DNA from: UCB3 sp964415605
Lineage (GTDB): Bacteria > Chloroflexota > Anaerolineae > Epilineales > Epilineaceae
Reading direction: 5' to 3'
DNA: 19,409 bases
Assembly (NCBI GenBank): GCA_964415605.1
Contig: CAYQBA010000090.1
Span: 1-19,409, forward strand
Shown here one piece after another: positions 6,981 through 13,520 of this stretch. Position numbers and translations under genes: made by a program. The number at the start of each line of letters is the position of its first letter. Position 1 is the first letter of the stretch. A model generated the notes under the pieces. It had not been told where the DNA came from. It made no database searches and was given only the letters and a program-made list of their open reading frames with translations.

Positions 6981-9083
6981 TTACCGCCCGCCCCAGAACA
7001 CCGCCGGCGGGCACGGGATCGCCACCGCGATCGCCCGGTAGATGCCGCCGAGGGCTTCGGCGTCGGTCGTGCGGTACGCGTAGGCCGGCCGGCTTGCCAT
7101 CGCCGCCAGCGCCGCCACGTCGACGTCGTCCCCCAGCCCCACCGTGAACACCGCCACCCCGCGCGCCTTGGCCTCCCCGGCCCGCGCCACCGCCTCTTCC
7201 GCCGGCCGCGGGTTCGACCGCCCGTCCGTCAGCACGATCATCGCCGGCTGGGCGTCGTCTCGGCCCCCCGCGTCGCGCAGCACCGCGTCGGCAGCTTCGA
7301 CGCCGCACACCAGGCACGTCTGCGCGCCGATGGTGATCGCCGCGAGCGCGGCTTCGAGCGGCGCGATCTCGGCGGTCAGGCCTTGCAGCAGCCGCGCCTC
7401 GGCGTTGAAGGCCACCACCGCGGCACGGTCGCCCCGGTCCAGGCGCAGGTCGTCGACGAGCGCCCGCGCGGCCGCCACCGCCGCCTCGATCTTGGCGCGC
7501 CCGGCCGCGGTGCGTTCTTCCATGCTCGTCGAGGCGTCGATCACCAGCACGACGTCCACCCGGCGCTGGTCGGGCACGCATGCCTCGCGCAGCGCGAGCG
7601 GCAGGTACACCGGGCCAGGCGTGGGGGTCACGGTCGGCGCCGATGTCGGCGTTGCCGTCGGCGTGAGGAACGGGGTCGACGTGGGCGATGCGGCGGGGGA
7701 AGGGGTGGGGGATGCAGTCGGCGACGGCGGGGGTGTCGAAGAGGCGGACGCCGTCGCGGTCGGTGGTGCGGGCGACGGGGTCGCCGTCGGCGACCACAGC
7801 CGGCCGTTGAGGGTATAGACGTCGCTCGGCATGGCACAGTCCTGAGTCGAAACGCACGCGTCGATGTCCATGCGTGCACGCAGTACCGGCCGGGAGCCTT
7901 CGACGTAATCGATGACTCTGAACTCTTGGCCGGATGATCCCCCGATCGCGACCACAATGCCATCTCCCCGACCCGTCCAGGCAATCGATGCCCATCGCGT
8001 CAAAGAACGATGCGCCTGCACGTCTGTCGGAACGCAGTTGGCGAACGCACGCACCGAACTCTCAGGAACGCTGATGGATGCCAGCAACCGCGGCTCTGCA
8101 AGCCCTTGGAAGCGCAACACACCGACTTCGTCCTCACCGTGAATTGCCAGGAGGCCATGATTCAACGGAGCATGGTTGAACCGGAGCCCCCGTACCCGGC
8201 GAAGTCCTGGAATGGCCACGAGATGCGTGGCGCGACTCGCCAAGTCCACCACTTGAATCGCGGCTCGATCACCCGTGTTGATGGCCAGATAGCGTCCATC
8301 CGGGCTGAGGGCCGCGAAGGTCTCATGAATCCTGTGGTAGGGGTTAGGCTGGGTTGGGTCGTAAGCGATCGGAGGGCCGGTGGCGCGCATCGTCTCGACA
8401 TCCACGCTGTGCACCCACCCATCCGTCGCCACGAGATAGGCCGTGCGGCTGTCTGGCGACACCTCGATCGCCGCCGGCGGTCCCGCGGCGTACGTGGCTA
8501 GGGTGGGGCCGAGCGCGTCGTCGGAGATGCGGGAGACGGCGTACTTTTCGATCCCACTGGCGAGCGGCATGAGCAAGGTGGTGTCGTCCAGCGCAAAGGC
8601 GATGGCTGCCCCGCTGACGCCGACTCGCGCCGGCCTACGCTCGGAAATTATGGCCGACACCCACTCCAACGGCGGCTTGGCGAACGGGCGCATCACGGTC
8701 GTGTTCAACCCGCCGTTGTTGGCATATGCCGCGACCATGCGACCGTCTCTGGTTGAAGTAATCCGTCCCGGCGAAGGCTGATAGGCGCTTTCCATGACCC
8801 GCTCGCCGCTACGGCCATCGATCAGTGTGATCCGGTCGCAGCCGCGCGCATCGACGATCGCCCAGTCCTCGGTCACCAGGATCCAATCGTCAAGCGGGAC
8901 GTGCTCTGGACCGTTGTCGCCATCTTCCTTTGGGTCGGACGCTCCTTGAGATGTCTCGGTGGCCGCACCGACCGTGATGAACTTGGCGCAGCCGACGGCA
9001 GGTCCCAGCAGCGAGAGCAACGATAACCGCGCGACCACCGTGAGCGCGAAGGTCATAGTCCCGTGCCGGGACCTGCCGCGCAT
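6981..9083 (-). CDS. Exported propeller/VWA-domain protein with Thr/Pro-rich linker, possible lipoprotein
   Basis: A 700-residue exported protein of unknown role. A hydrophobic signal segment (about 11-31) ends in AVGC with Cys32, a weak lipobox. Residues about 50-425 look like a WD40/YVTN-type beta-propeller (SPDSRTAYLVATDGWVHSVD; SPDGRYLAINTG). Residues about 430-492 are a Thr/Pro/Ser/Ala-rich spacer ending in VYLPLALREAC, as often seen in surface proteins of Chloroflexota. The C-terminal 195 residues are a von Willebrand factor A domain with a metal site: DASTS (from D516), T589 and D620 in LTDGRSN. VWA domains bind protein ligands through a divalent metal. Base composition of the N-terminal half is visibly less GC-rich than in neighbouring genes. 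The ATG at 9083 was kept, but the ATG at 9056 is equally possible. The Cys-rich gene upstream ends 9 bp away, suggesting co-transcription. Confidence 0.8.
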   Translation of the reverse strand: MRGRSRHGTMTFALTVVARLSLLSLLGPAVGCAKFITVGAATETSQGASDPKEDGDNGPEHVPLDDWILVTEDWAIVDARGCDRITLIDGRSGERVMESAYQPSPGRITSTRDGRMVAAYANNGGLNTTVMRPFAKPPLEWVSAIISERRPARVGVSGAAIAFALDDTTLLMPLASGIEKYAVSRISDDALGPTLATYAAGPPAAIEVSPDSRTAYLVATDGWVHSVDVETMRATGPPIAYDPTQPNPYHRIHETFAALSPDGRYLAINTGDRAAIQVVDLASRATHLVAIPGLRRVRGLRFNHAPLNHGLLAIHGEDEVGVLRFQGLAEPRLLASISVPESSVRAFANCVPTDVQAHRSLTRWASIAWTGRGDGIVVAIGGSSGQEFRVIDYVEGSRPVLRARMDIDACVSTQDCAMPSDVYTLNGRLWSPTATPSPAPPTATASASSTPPPSPTASPTPSPAASPTSTPFLTPTATPTSAPTVTPTPGPVYLPLALREACVPDQRRVDVVLVIDASTSMEERTAAGRAKIEAAVAAARALVDDLRLDRGDRAAVVAFNAEARLLQGLTAEIAPLEAALAAITIGAQTCLVCGVEAADAVLRDAGGRDDAQPAMIVLTDGRSNPRPAEEAVARAGEAKARGVAVFTVGLGDDVDVAALAAMASRPAYAYRTTDAEALGGIYRAIAVAIPCPPAVFWGGR

Positions 9084-9092
9084 GGCTGCGGC

Positions 9093-9851
9093 CTAGTTGT
9101 ACGTGAGCGTGACCGACGGGCTCGTGCCGCCCGTCGAACAGCTGTACGTGCAGCGCGAGCTGTTCCACGGTCCGTTGTCGAACACCGTGAATGTCTGACT
9201 TGTGGGGCTCACGGCGGCCCCGAGGCTGTTGCACGTGATCGTCGGGCCGTTGTCGAACACGATGAGGTCGCCGTCATCCACGGACGTTGTCTCGTATTGG
9301 AGATTGACGAGATTGAATCCGCCCATTTCCGGATCATTCACCTCTGCAATCAGCTTGTAGCCAAACGCGTGCGTGCCGCTCGTGCCCGAGCACGTGTCAG
9401 AGGTCGTGCAGACGTCGATGTCCACGATGTTGGCCGTCAGGTCGACGTTCGAGAGCACCCAACCGCTCCCGTTCCATGACACCGTGGCCTCGGCGACCTC
9501 GAACAGCTCTTGGTTCGGGAGACACGGTGGCGCGGCCACCCAGTGCGCCGTGATCTCCCACGTCTCGCCGTCGTCCGGCTGGACCCACTGCGCCGGCGTC
9601 GAGCCCGATGCCGGCTTCTGGTGCAGCACGTTCAGCAGCGAGGTCGTCGTCCCGTCGCCGCACGCGGTGTTGGCCGTCTGGCAGTCGATCGCGTGCGCCA
9701 CCGGGATCGCGGCGATCCCGTCGTCCGCGCCGCCCGAAGGCCGCGCCTCGTAGGGGCTCCAGCCGCTGAGGATCCCCGCGCCGAGCGCGACGATCGCAGC
9801 CACGGTTGCCGGCCCGCGCCGGCGGAGGCTGGGGAAGGGTCGTCCATTCAT
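9093..9851 (-). CDS. Secreted Cys-containing protein of unknown function
   Basis: A 252-residue protein I do not recognise. The start at 9851 is supported by AAGGAG nine bases upstream; an in-frame GTG directly before it would also fit. The upstream in-frame extension to 10067 is not supported. The N-terminus RPFPSLRRRGPATVAAIVALGAGILSG has basic residues then a hydrophobic helix (about 14-31), so it is exported, perhaps cleaved at AHA (52-54). The mature part is acidic, rich in Thr, Ser, Asn and Gly, and has Cys spaced as likely disulfide pairs (CQTANTAC, CTTSDTC, CTYSC). FDNGP occurs twice near the C-terminus. The gene ends 9 bp before the VWA gene, so the two may work together at the cell surface. 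Its A+T content is higher than that of housekeeping genes here. Confidence 0.7.
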   Translation of the reverse strand: MNGRPFPSLRRRGPATVAAIVALGAGILSGWSPYEARPSGGADDGIAAIPVAHAIDCQTANTACGDGTTTSLLNVLHQKPASGSTPAQWVQPDDGETWEITAHWVAAPPCLPNQELFEVAEATVSWNGSGWVLSNVDLTANIVDIDVCTTSDTCSGTSGTHAFGYKLIAEVNDPEMGGFNLVNLQYETTSVDDGDLIVFDNGPTITCNSLGAAVSPTSQTFTVFDNGPWNSSRCTYSCSTGGTSPSVTLTYN

Positions 9852-9960
9852 CACAGTGATCTCCTTGGCATCGGGCGGGGCCACCCCGGAGCATGCCGCG
9901 AGTGGTCCCGAGGGGGAGGAGTCGTCACTGTCCTCGACACCGGGTGCCGCGCCGTCGCGC

Positions 9961-9988
9961 TTGACGCGCCGCGCGCCCGGTCTACAAT
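9961..9988 (+). promoter_or_regulatory. Candidate promoter for the T-box leader RNA
   Basis: TTGACG (9961-9966), a 16-base spacer and TACAAT (9983-9988) give a good sigma-70-like promoter pointing right. The predicted start is near 9995, about 290 bases before the T-box core, a normal distance for a T-box leader. No gene on the plus strand begins near it. Confidence 0.55.
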
Positions 9989-10037
9989 CACCGACTGTCG
10001 CTGTCCTCGGTTGGCATTGCAGACGTCGAGGGCAGTG

Positions 10038-10069
10038 CGTTGACCAGTCGTTGCCACGGCTGGTCAACG
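10038..10069. repeat. Inverted repeat, 10-bp arms
   Basis: CGTTGACCAG (10038-10047) and CTGGTCAACG (10060-10069) are perfect inverted copies around a 12-base centre. It may be a stem in the leader RNA or an operator. TTGACC occurs in both arms in opposite directions, but no -10 box follows at the right spacing on either strand. Confidence 0.7.
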
Positions 10070-10214
10070 GTCGTTAAGGGGGGAGCGCCGATGTGGGCCT
10101 GGCGGCCCGTCACACCCCGCGGGTCGAATCTGCCTGCCGGTGCCGGATCTCCTACCACCATGCGTTCGCCGGCACTGCGGGCACGTCGCGTGTGAATGCA
10201 CGCACGTGATTGGC

Positions 10215-10244
10215 ATCCTACCACACGCCACCCCACTTTGTCAA
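10215..10244 (-). promoter_or_regulatory. Candidate promoter for the secreted-protein/VWA gene pair
   Basis: On the minus strand TTGACA (10244-10239), an 18-base spacer and TAGGAT (10220-10215). Transcription would start near 10208 and reach the secreted-protein gene after a leader of about 350 bases. It would run opposite to, and overlap, the predicted T-box leader transcript. Confidence 0.4.
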
Positions 10245-10286
10245 TGCTCCTGGGCGACAGTCAGTCTGTTGGGCAACCCTGGGTGG

Positions 10287-10339
10287 GACCGCGGACATCC
10301 TGCCCGCACGGCGGCTCGGCGGGCAGGATGTCCGCGGTC
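10287..10339 (+). terminator. 21-bp perfect hairpin overlapping the T-box core (terminator arm)
   Basis: Arms 10287-10307 and 10319-10339 are perfect inverted copies with an 11-base loop. The left arm contains the 3' half of the T-box core (GACCGCGG), so the hairpin and antiterminator exclude each other, as expected of a T-box switch. No T-run follows (CAGGATGCCCGAC), so true intrinsic termination is uncertain. Confidence 0.65.
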
Positions 10340-10421
10340 AGGATGCCCGACATCTCCGCCCTAGCATCTCTCGATGGACTTCTTCCTTGGCGGCCGACGC
10401 TGCCACCGCCCTGCGCACCGC

Positions 10422-10450
10422 TTGACGCCGCCGCCCGCGCCGGCTAGATT
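10422..10450 (+). promoter_or_regulatory. Candidate promoter for surE
   Basis: TTGACG (10422-10427), a 17-base spacer and TAGATT (10445-10450). Predicted transcription start is near 10457, which is the A of an ATG. This lies downstream of the T-box hairpin, so surE could be transcribed independently of it. Confidence 0.5.
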
Positions 10451-10456
10451 GTCGCC

Positions 10457-10528
10457 ATGCGCCGACCACCCGCCCGGGGCCGCGTCCCGCGGCCCTTTCC
10501 GGAGACCCCCGCGTGCACATCCTGGTGA
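10457..10528 (+). CDS. Possible leaderless upstream ORF overlapping the surE start
   Basis: An ATG at 10457 coincides with the predicted transcription start of the surE promoter and opens 23 codons (beginning MRRPPARG, rich in Arg and Pro). It stops at 10526-10528, 16 bases inside surE in another frame. Its body spans a GC-rich hairpin (arms 10477-10483 and 10489-10495) followed by TTT. Translation could affect hairpin folding and surE initiation. Only the reading frame is seen; a chance ORF is quite possible. Confidence 0.25.
   Translation: MRRPPARGRVPRPFPETPACTSW
10476..10498 (+). terminator. Small GC hairpin followed by TTT before surE
   Basis: GGGCCGC (10477-10483) and GCGGCCC (10489-10495) with a 5-base loop are followed by TTTCC, then the GGAG Shine-Dalgarno of surE. 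It resembles a weak attenuator inside the surE leader. Confidence 0.35.
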
Positions 10529-11283
10529 CCAACGACGACGGCGTGGCCGCCCCGGGCCTGGCCGCGCTGGCCCGCGCGCTGGCCGGTCTCGGGCGCGTCA
10601 CCGTCATGGCCCCCAGCAAGAACTGGTCGGCGTCGGGCCACGTCAAGACCCTGCACAAGCCGTTGCGGGTGGTCGAGGTCGCGCTGGCCGACGGCACGCC
10701 GGCCCTCGCCACCAGCGGGGCGCCGTCGGACTGCGTGGCGCTGGCGCTGCTCGGCGTCGTGGCGGACCCCGTCGATCTCGTGGTGTCGGGCATCAACCCC
10801 AACTGCAACCTCGGCTACGACGTCACCTACAGCGGCACGGTGACCGCGGCCATGGAGGCGACCATCTTCGGCGTGCCGGCAGTGGCGGTGTCCACCGACC
10901 ACACGCCCGACATCGGCTTCGACGTGCCGGCGCGCGTGGCCGCGCGGGTTGTCGCCCGGGCGCTGGCGGCGGGCTGGCCGCCGGGCGTGCTGCTGAACGT
11001 CAATGTCCCCCCGCTGCCTGAGCCCGCCATCCGCGGCGTCCGGGTCACCCGACAGGGCCTCCGGCAATACCGCGACGCCCTCGATGCGCGGCGCGATCCC
11101 CGCGGCGTGCCGTACTACTGGATCGGCGGGGATCCGCCGACGGGCGTGGGCGAGCCCGGGACCGACTTCGCGGCGCTGGGCGACGGCTGGGTGTCGGTCA
11201 CGCCGCTGCACCTCGACCTGACGGCGCACGCGGCGCTGGGCAGGCTCGAGGCGGGGCTGGGAGGCATGCCATGGCCAAGCTGA
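10513..11283 (+). CDS. surE: 5'/3'-nucleotidase SurE
   Basis: A 256-residue metal-dependent phosphatase that removes phosphate from 5'- and 3'-nucleotides, and in some species short polyphosphate; linked to stationary-phase survival. The signature HILVTNDDG is at the N-terminus, with metal ligands D8 and D9, S39, and N95 in SGINPNCNLG, followed by the family-specific YDVTYSGTVTAAMEA segment and GVPAVAVS. The start is GTG at 10513, with GGAG eight bases upstream; the NDDG spacing excludes an earlier start. It overlaps the DUF1801 gene by 13 bp. In many bacteria surE lies with pcm or umpG; here neither is present. The region upstream carries the candidate T-box leader and a separate promoter-like sequence. 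Confidence 0.97.
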   Translation: MHILVTNDDGVAAPGLAALARALAGLGRVTVMAPSKNWSASGHVKTLHKPLRVVEVALADGTPALATSGAPSDCVALALLGVVADPVDLVVSGINPNCNLGYDVTYSGTVTAAMEATIFGVPAVAVSTDHTPDIGFDVPARVAARVVARALAAGWPPGVLLNVNVPPLPEPAIRGVRVTRQGLRQYRDALDARRDPRGVPYYWIGGDPPTGVGEPGTDFAALGDGWVSVTPLHLDLTAHAALGRLEAGLGGMPWPS

Positions 11284-11678
11284 AGACCCGGCCCACCGGC
11301 GCGAGCGTCGAGGCGTTCCTCGCCGGCATCGAGAACGACACGCGGCGCGAGGAGTGCCGCGCCGTGGCAGAGATCATGCGGCGCGCCACGGGCGAGGCGC
11401 CGGCGATGTGGGGCCCGAGCATCGTGGGCTTCGGTCATGACCACTACACGTACGCGAGCGGCCGCGAGGGCGACTGGTTCCTGACCGGCTTCGCGCCGCG
11501 CAAGCAAGCGCTGACCCTGTACATCATGGCGGGCTTCGACGCCTACGACGATCTCCTGAAGAAGCTCGGCCCGCACGCGACCGGCCAGTCGTGCCTCTAC
11601 GTCAAGCGGCTGGCCGACGTCGACCTGGCGGTGCTCGAGGATCTCGTCTCGGCGTCGGTGGATCACATGCGCGGCTGA
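11271..11678 (+). CDS. DUF1801 domain protein
   Basis: A 135-residue soluble protein of the DUF1801 (YdhG/YdeI-like) family, whose biochemical role is not established. Recognisable features are SVEAFLAGIENDTRREECRA near the N-terminus, the APAMWGPSIVGFG segment, GDWFLTGFAPRKQALTLYI, and KKLGPHATGQSCLYVKRLADVD near the end. It starts at ATG 11271 with GGGAGG about six bases upstream, inside the last codons of surE, so translation is likely coupled to surE. Its 3' end overlaps the converging aldehyde dehydrogenase gene by 16 bp. No link in function to SurE is known to me. Confidence 0.9.
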   Translation: MAKLKTRPTGASVEAFLAGIENDTRREECRAVAEIMRRATGEAPAMWGPSIVGFGHDHYTYASGREGDWFLTGFAPRKQALTLYIMAGFDAYDDLLKKLGPHATGQSCLYVKRLADVDLAVLEDLVSASVDHMRG

Positions 11679-13273
11679 CGCGGATGCGGGGCGCCCGCGT
11701 GCTCCTCGCCGGCGGTCGACGGCGTCCCCGCCGCCTGGCCGGCGCCTGGCTGCTCCCCGAACTGGATGCCCTGGGCCAGCGGCATGTCCGTCGACCAGTT
11801 GATGGTGTTGGTCTGGCGGCGCATGTAAGCCTTCCAGCTGTCCGAGCCCGACTCGCGCCCCCCGCCGGTGTCCTTCTCGCCGCCGAACGCGCCGCCGATC
11901 TCGGCGCCGCTGGTGCCGATGTTGACGTTGGCGATGCCGCAATCCGAGCCCGTGGCCGCCAGGAACCGCTCGGCCGTCAGCAGGTTGGTCGTGAAGATGG
12001 CGCTGGAAAGCCCCTGGGGCACCGCGTTGTGGAGCGCGATCGCCTCGTCGATGGACCCGTAGTCCAGCACGTATAGGATCGGCGCGAACGTCTCCTCGCA
12101 TACCATCGGGGATTGCGCGGGCATGCGGATGATCGTCGGCGCGACGAACTGCGCGCCGATGTCCTCGCGCCGGCCGCCGCCGCACACCAGCGTGCCGCCC
12201 TGGGCTGTCGCGGCGTCGACGGCCGCCAGCATGTCGTCGACGGCCTGCCGGGTCACGAGCGGCCCCATCAGCGTGCCGGGGTCCATGGGGTCGCCGATCG
12301 GAACCTGCGCGTAGGCGGCGGCGAGGCGGTCGACCAGGGCGTCGGCGACCGAGCGATGGACGATCAGCCGGCGCGTCGTCGTGCAGCGCTGGCCGGCCGT
12401 GCCCACGGCCCCGAACAAGATGCCCCGCACGGCCAAGTCGAGGTTGGCGTCCTCCGCCACGAGGATGGCGTTGTTACCGCCGAGCTCGAGGATGGTCCGG
12501 CCCAGCCGCCGGGCGACGACCTCGGCCACGTGCCGGCCGACCCGGGTCGACCCGGTGAAGCTGATGAGCGGGAGCCGGCGGTCGTGGAGCATCGGGTCGC
12601 CGACGTCGCGCGAGGCCCCGACGACGAGCGTGAAGAGGCCGCTGAGGCCATGGTCGGCCATCACGCGGTTGCAGATGTGCTGGACGGCGATCGCCGTCAG
12701 CGGCGTCGCCGACGACGGCTTCCACACCAGCGTGTCGCCACAGACGGCGGCGATGGCGGCGTTCCACGCCCAGACCGCCACCGGGAAGTTGAACGCGCTG
12801 ATGATCCCCACCGGCCCGAGGGGGTGCCACTGCTCGTACATCCGGTGGCCGGGCCGCTCGGAGTGCATCGTCAGGCCGTAGAGCTGACGCGAGAGGCCGA
12901 GGGCGAAGTCGCAGATGTCGATCATCTCCTGGACCTCGCCGATGCCCTCGGCCCGGATCTTGCCCATCTCGAGCGTCACGAGTTCGCCCAAGGGCTCGCG
13001 CTGGGCGCGCAGCGCCTCGCCGAGGTCGCGCACCACCAGGCCGCGGCGCGGGGCGGGCACCGTGCGCCAGGCCTCGAAGGCGGCCTGGGCGCGGGCCGCG
13101 ACGCGGTCGTACGTGGCCGCGGTCGCCTGCGCCACGCCGGCGATGGCCTCGCCGGTGGCGGGGTTGTACGACGTCAGCAGCGTGCCGGCGGGGTCGGAGA
13201 TCCAGCCGTCGGGACCGGTGCAGGCGCCGGGGTTCACGGGCTGGATGTCGAGCTTCTCGAGCAGCGATCGCAT
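11663..13273 (-). CDS. ALDH7 family (antiquitin-type) aldehyde dehydrogenase
   Basis: A 536-residue NAD(P)-dependent aldehyde dehydrogenase of the ALDH7 group, whose members oxidise alpha-aminoadipic semialdehyde (equivalently piperideine-6-carboxylate) in lysine breakdown. Catalytic features are N162 in FNFP, GSTRVG (241-246), general base E263 in LELGGN, and nucleophile C297 in GQRC. The C-terminal run SGAEIGGAFGGEKDTGGGRE, followed by SGSDSWKAYMRR and LAQGIQF, closely matches antiquitin. I chose ATG 13273 (MRSLLEKLD) with AGGAGG eleven bases upstream; the open frame continues to 13477 but that extension is low-complexity. The protein carries about 28 extra Gly/Ala/Pro-rich residues after the normal end, running into the converging DUF1801 gene. 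Neighbours purA and trx do not point to lysine metabolism. Confidence 0.9.
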   Translation of the reverse strand: MRSLLEKLDIQPVNPGACTGPDGWISDPAGTLLTSYNPATGEAIAGVAQATAATYDRVAARAQAAFEAWRTVPAPRRGLVVRDLGEALRAQREPLGELVTLEMGKIRAEGIGEVQEMIDICDFALGLSRQLYGLTMHSERPGHRMYEQWHPLGPVGIISAFNFPVAVWAWNAAIAAVCGDTLVWKPSSATPLTAIAVQHICNRVMADHGLSGLFTLVVGASRDVGDPMLHDRRLPLISFTGSTRVGRHVAEVVARRLGRTILELGGNNAILVAEDANLDLAVRGILFGAVGTAGQRCTTTRRLIVHRSVADALVDRLAAAYAQVPIGDPMDPGTLMGPLVTRQAVDDMLAAVDAATAQGGTLVCGGGRREDIGAQFVAPTIIRMPAQSPMVCEETFAPILYVLDYGSIDEAIALHNAVPQGLSSAIFTTNLLTAERFLAATGSDCGIANVNIGTSGAEIGGAFGGEKDTGGGRESGSDSWKAYMRRQTNTINWSTDMPLAQGIQFGEQPGAGQAAGTPSTAGEEHAGAPHPRQPRM

Positions 13274-13328
13274 GGCGGGGCGCGCCTCCTGGGCACGGGT
13301 GGGGATGCAGGGGCCCACTTCGATGACG

Positions 13329-13357
13329 AGATTGTCGTTCGCGACGATTGAAGTCAA
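13329..13357 (-). promoter_or_regulatory. Weak candidate promoter for the aldehyde dehydrogenase
   Basis: On the minus strand TTGACT (13357-13352) is followed by CAATCT after 17 bases, or GACAAT after 15. Either would give a leader of about 50 bases. It lies in the 247-bp gap after purA, in which I see no other feature. Confidence 0.3.
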
Positions 13358-13520
13358 TCCTCCCCCATCGCCCCCCTTGGACCGCGGAGCCATCCTACCC
13401 TGCCGCTTCCGGAGGCGGGGTGGCGCGCAGCGCCGGGGCGGGGGGCGATCAAAGGCGGCGCCCGGACCGTCGGCCACGTCTTCCGCTCGACGAACCGTGA
13501 CCGCGCGGTCCCGTCAGGCG

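Larger units (their letters stand above)
9995..10339 (+). ncRNA. Candidate T-box leader RNA
   Basis: The sequence GGGTGGGACCGCGG at 10281-10294 is an exact match to the T-box core GGGTGGNACCGCGG, which forms the bulge that binds the uncharged tRNA acceptor end. Bases downstream can form the expected antiterminator (GCGG at 10291-10294 with CCTGC at 10299-10303, leaving TGGGACC as a 7-base bulge). The core also runs into a perfect 21-bp hairpin that would compete with it. Upstream lie several hairpins: 10001-10009 with 10027-10035, 10038-10047 with 10060-10069, TGTGGGCC with GGCC..CACA near 10095-10117, and GTGCCGG with CCGGCAC. The bulge reads UGGG; by the NCCA rule its last G pairs with discriminator C, found in bacterial tRNA-His, though a U could wobble. 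I could not place Stem I or a specifier codon. The first gene downstream is surE, not a usual T-box target. Confidence 0.6.

Noticed and set aside
7620..7800. Repetitive DNA in the VWA gene as a possible CRISPR or mobile repeat
   Set aside because: It encodes the Thr/Pro/Ser-rich linker in frame; the periodicity comes from codon repetition.
9850..9860. ATCACAGTGAT palindrome at the start of the secreted-protein gene
   Set aside because: Only 5-bp arms; it may be chance, and no known operator is recognised.
9852..10067. N-terminal extension of the secreted protein to 10067
   Set aside because: A strong Shine-Dalgarno and signal peptide support the start at 9851; the extension lacks features and lies in the regulatory gap.
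10110..10145. GGGTCGAATC resembling a tRNA T-loop
   Set aside because: The flanking bases do not form a T-stem or a cloverleaf.
10340..10447. Short ORF beginning MPDISALASLDG just after the T-box hairpin as the regulated gene
   Set aside because: 34 codons, no Shine-Dalgarno, no similarity I recognise, and it ends in the surE promoter-like region.
12113..13351. 412-codon plus-strand frame opposite the aldehyde dehydrogenase
   Set aside because: Biased composition typical of an antisense shadow; the ALDH7 motifs settle the coding strand.
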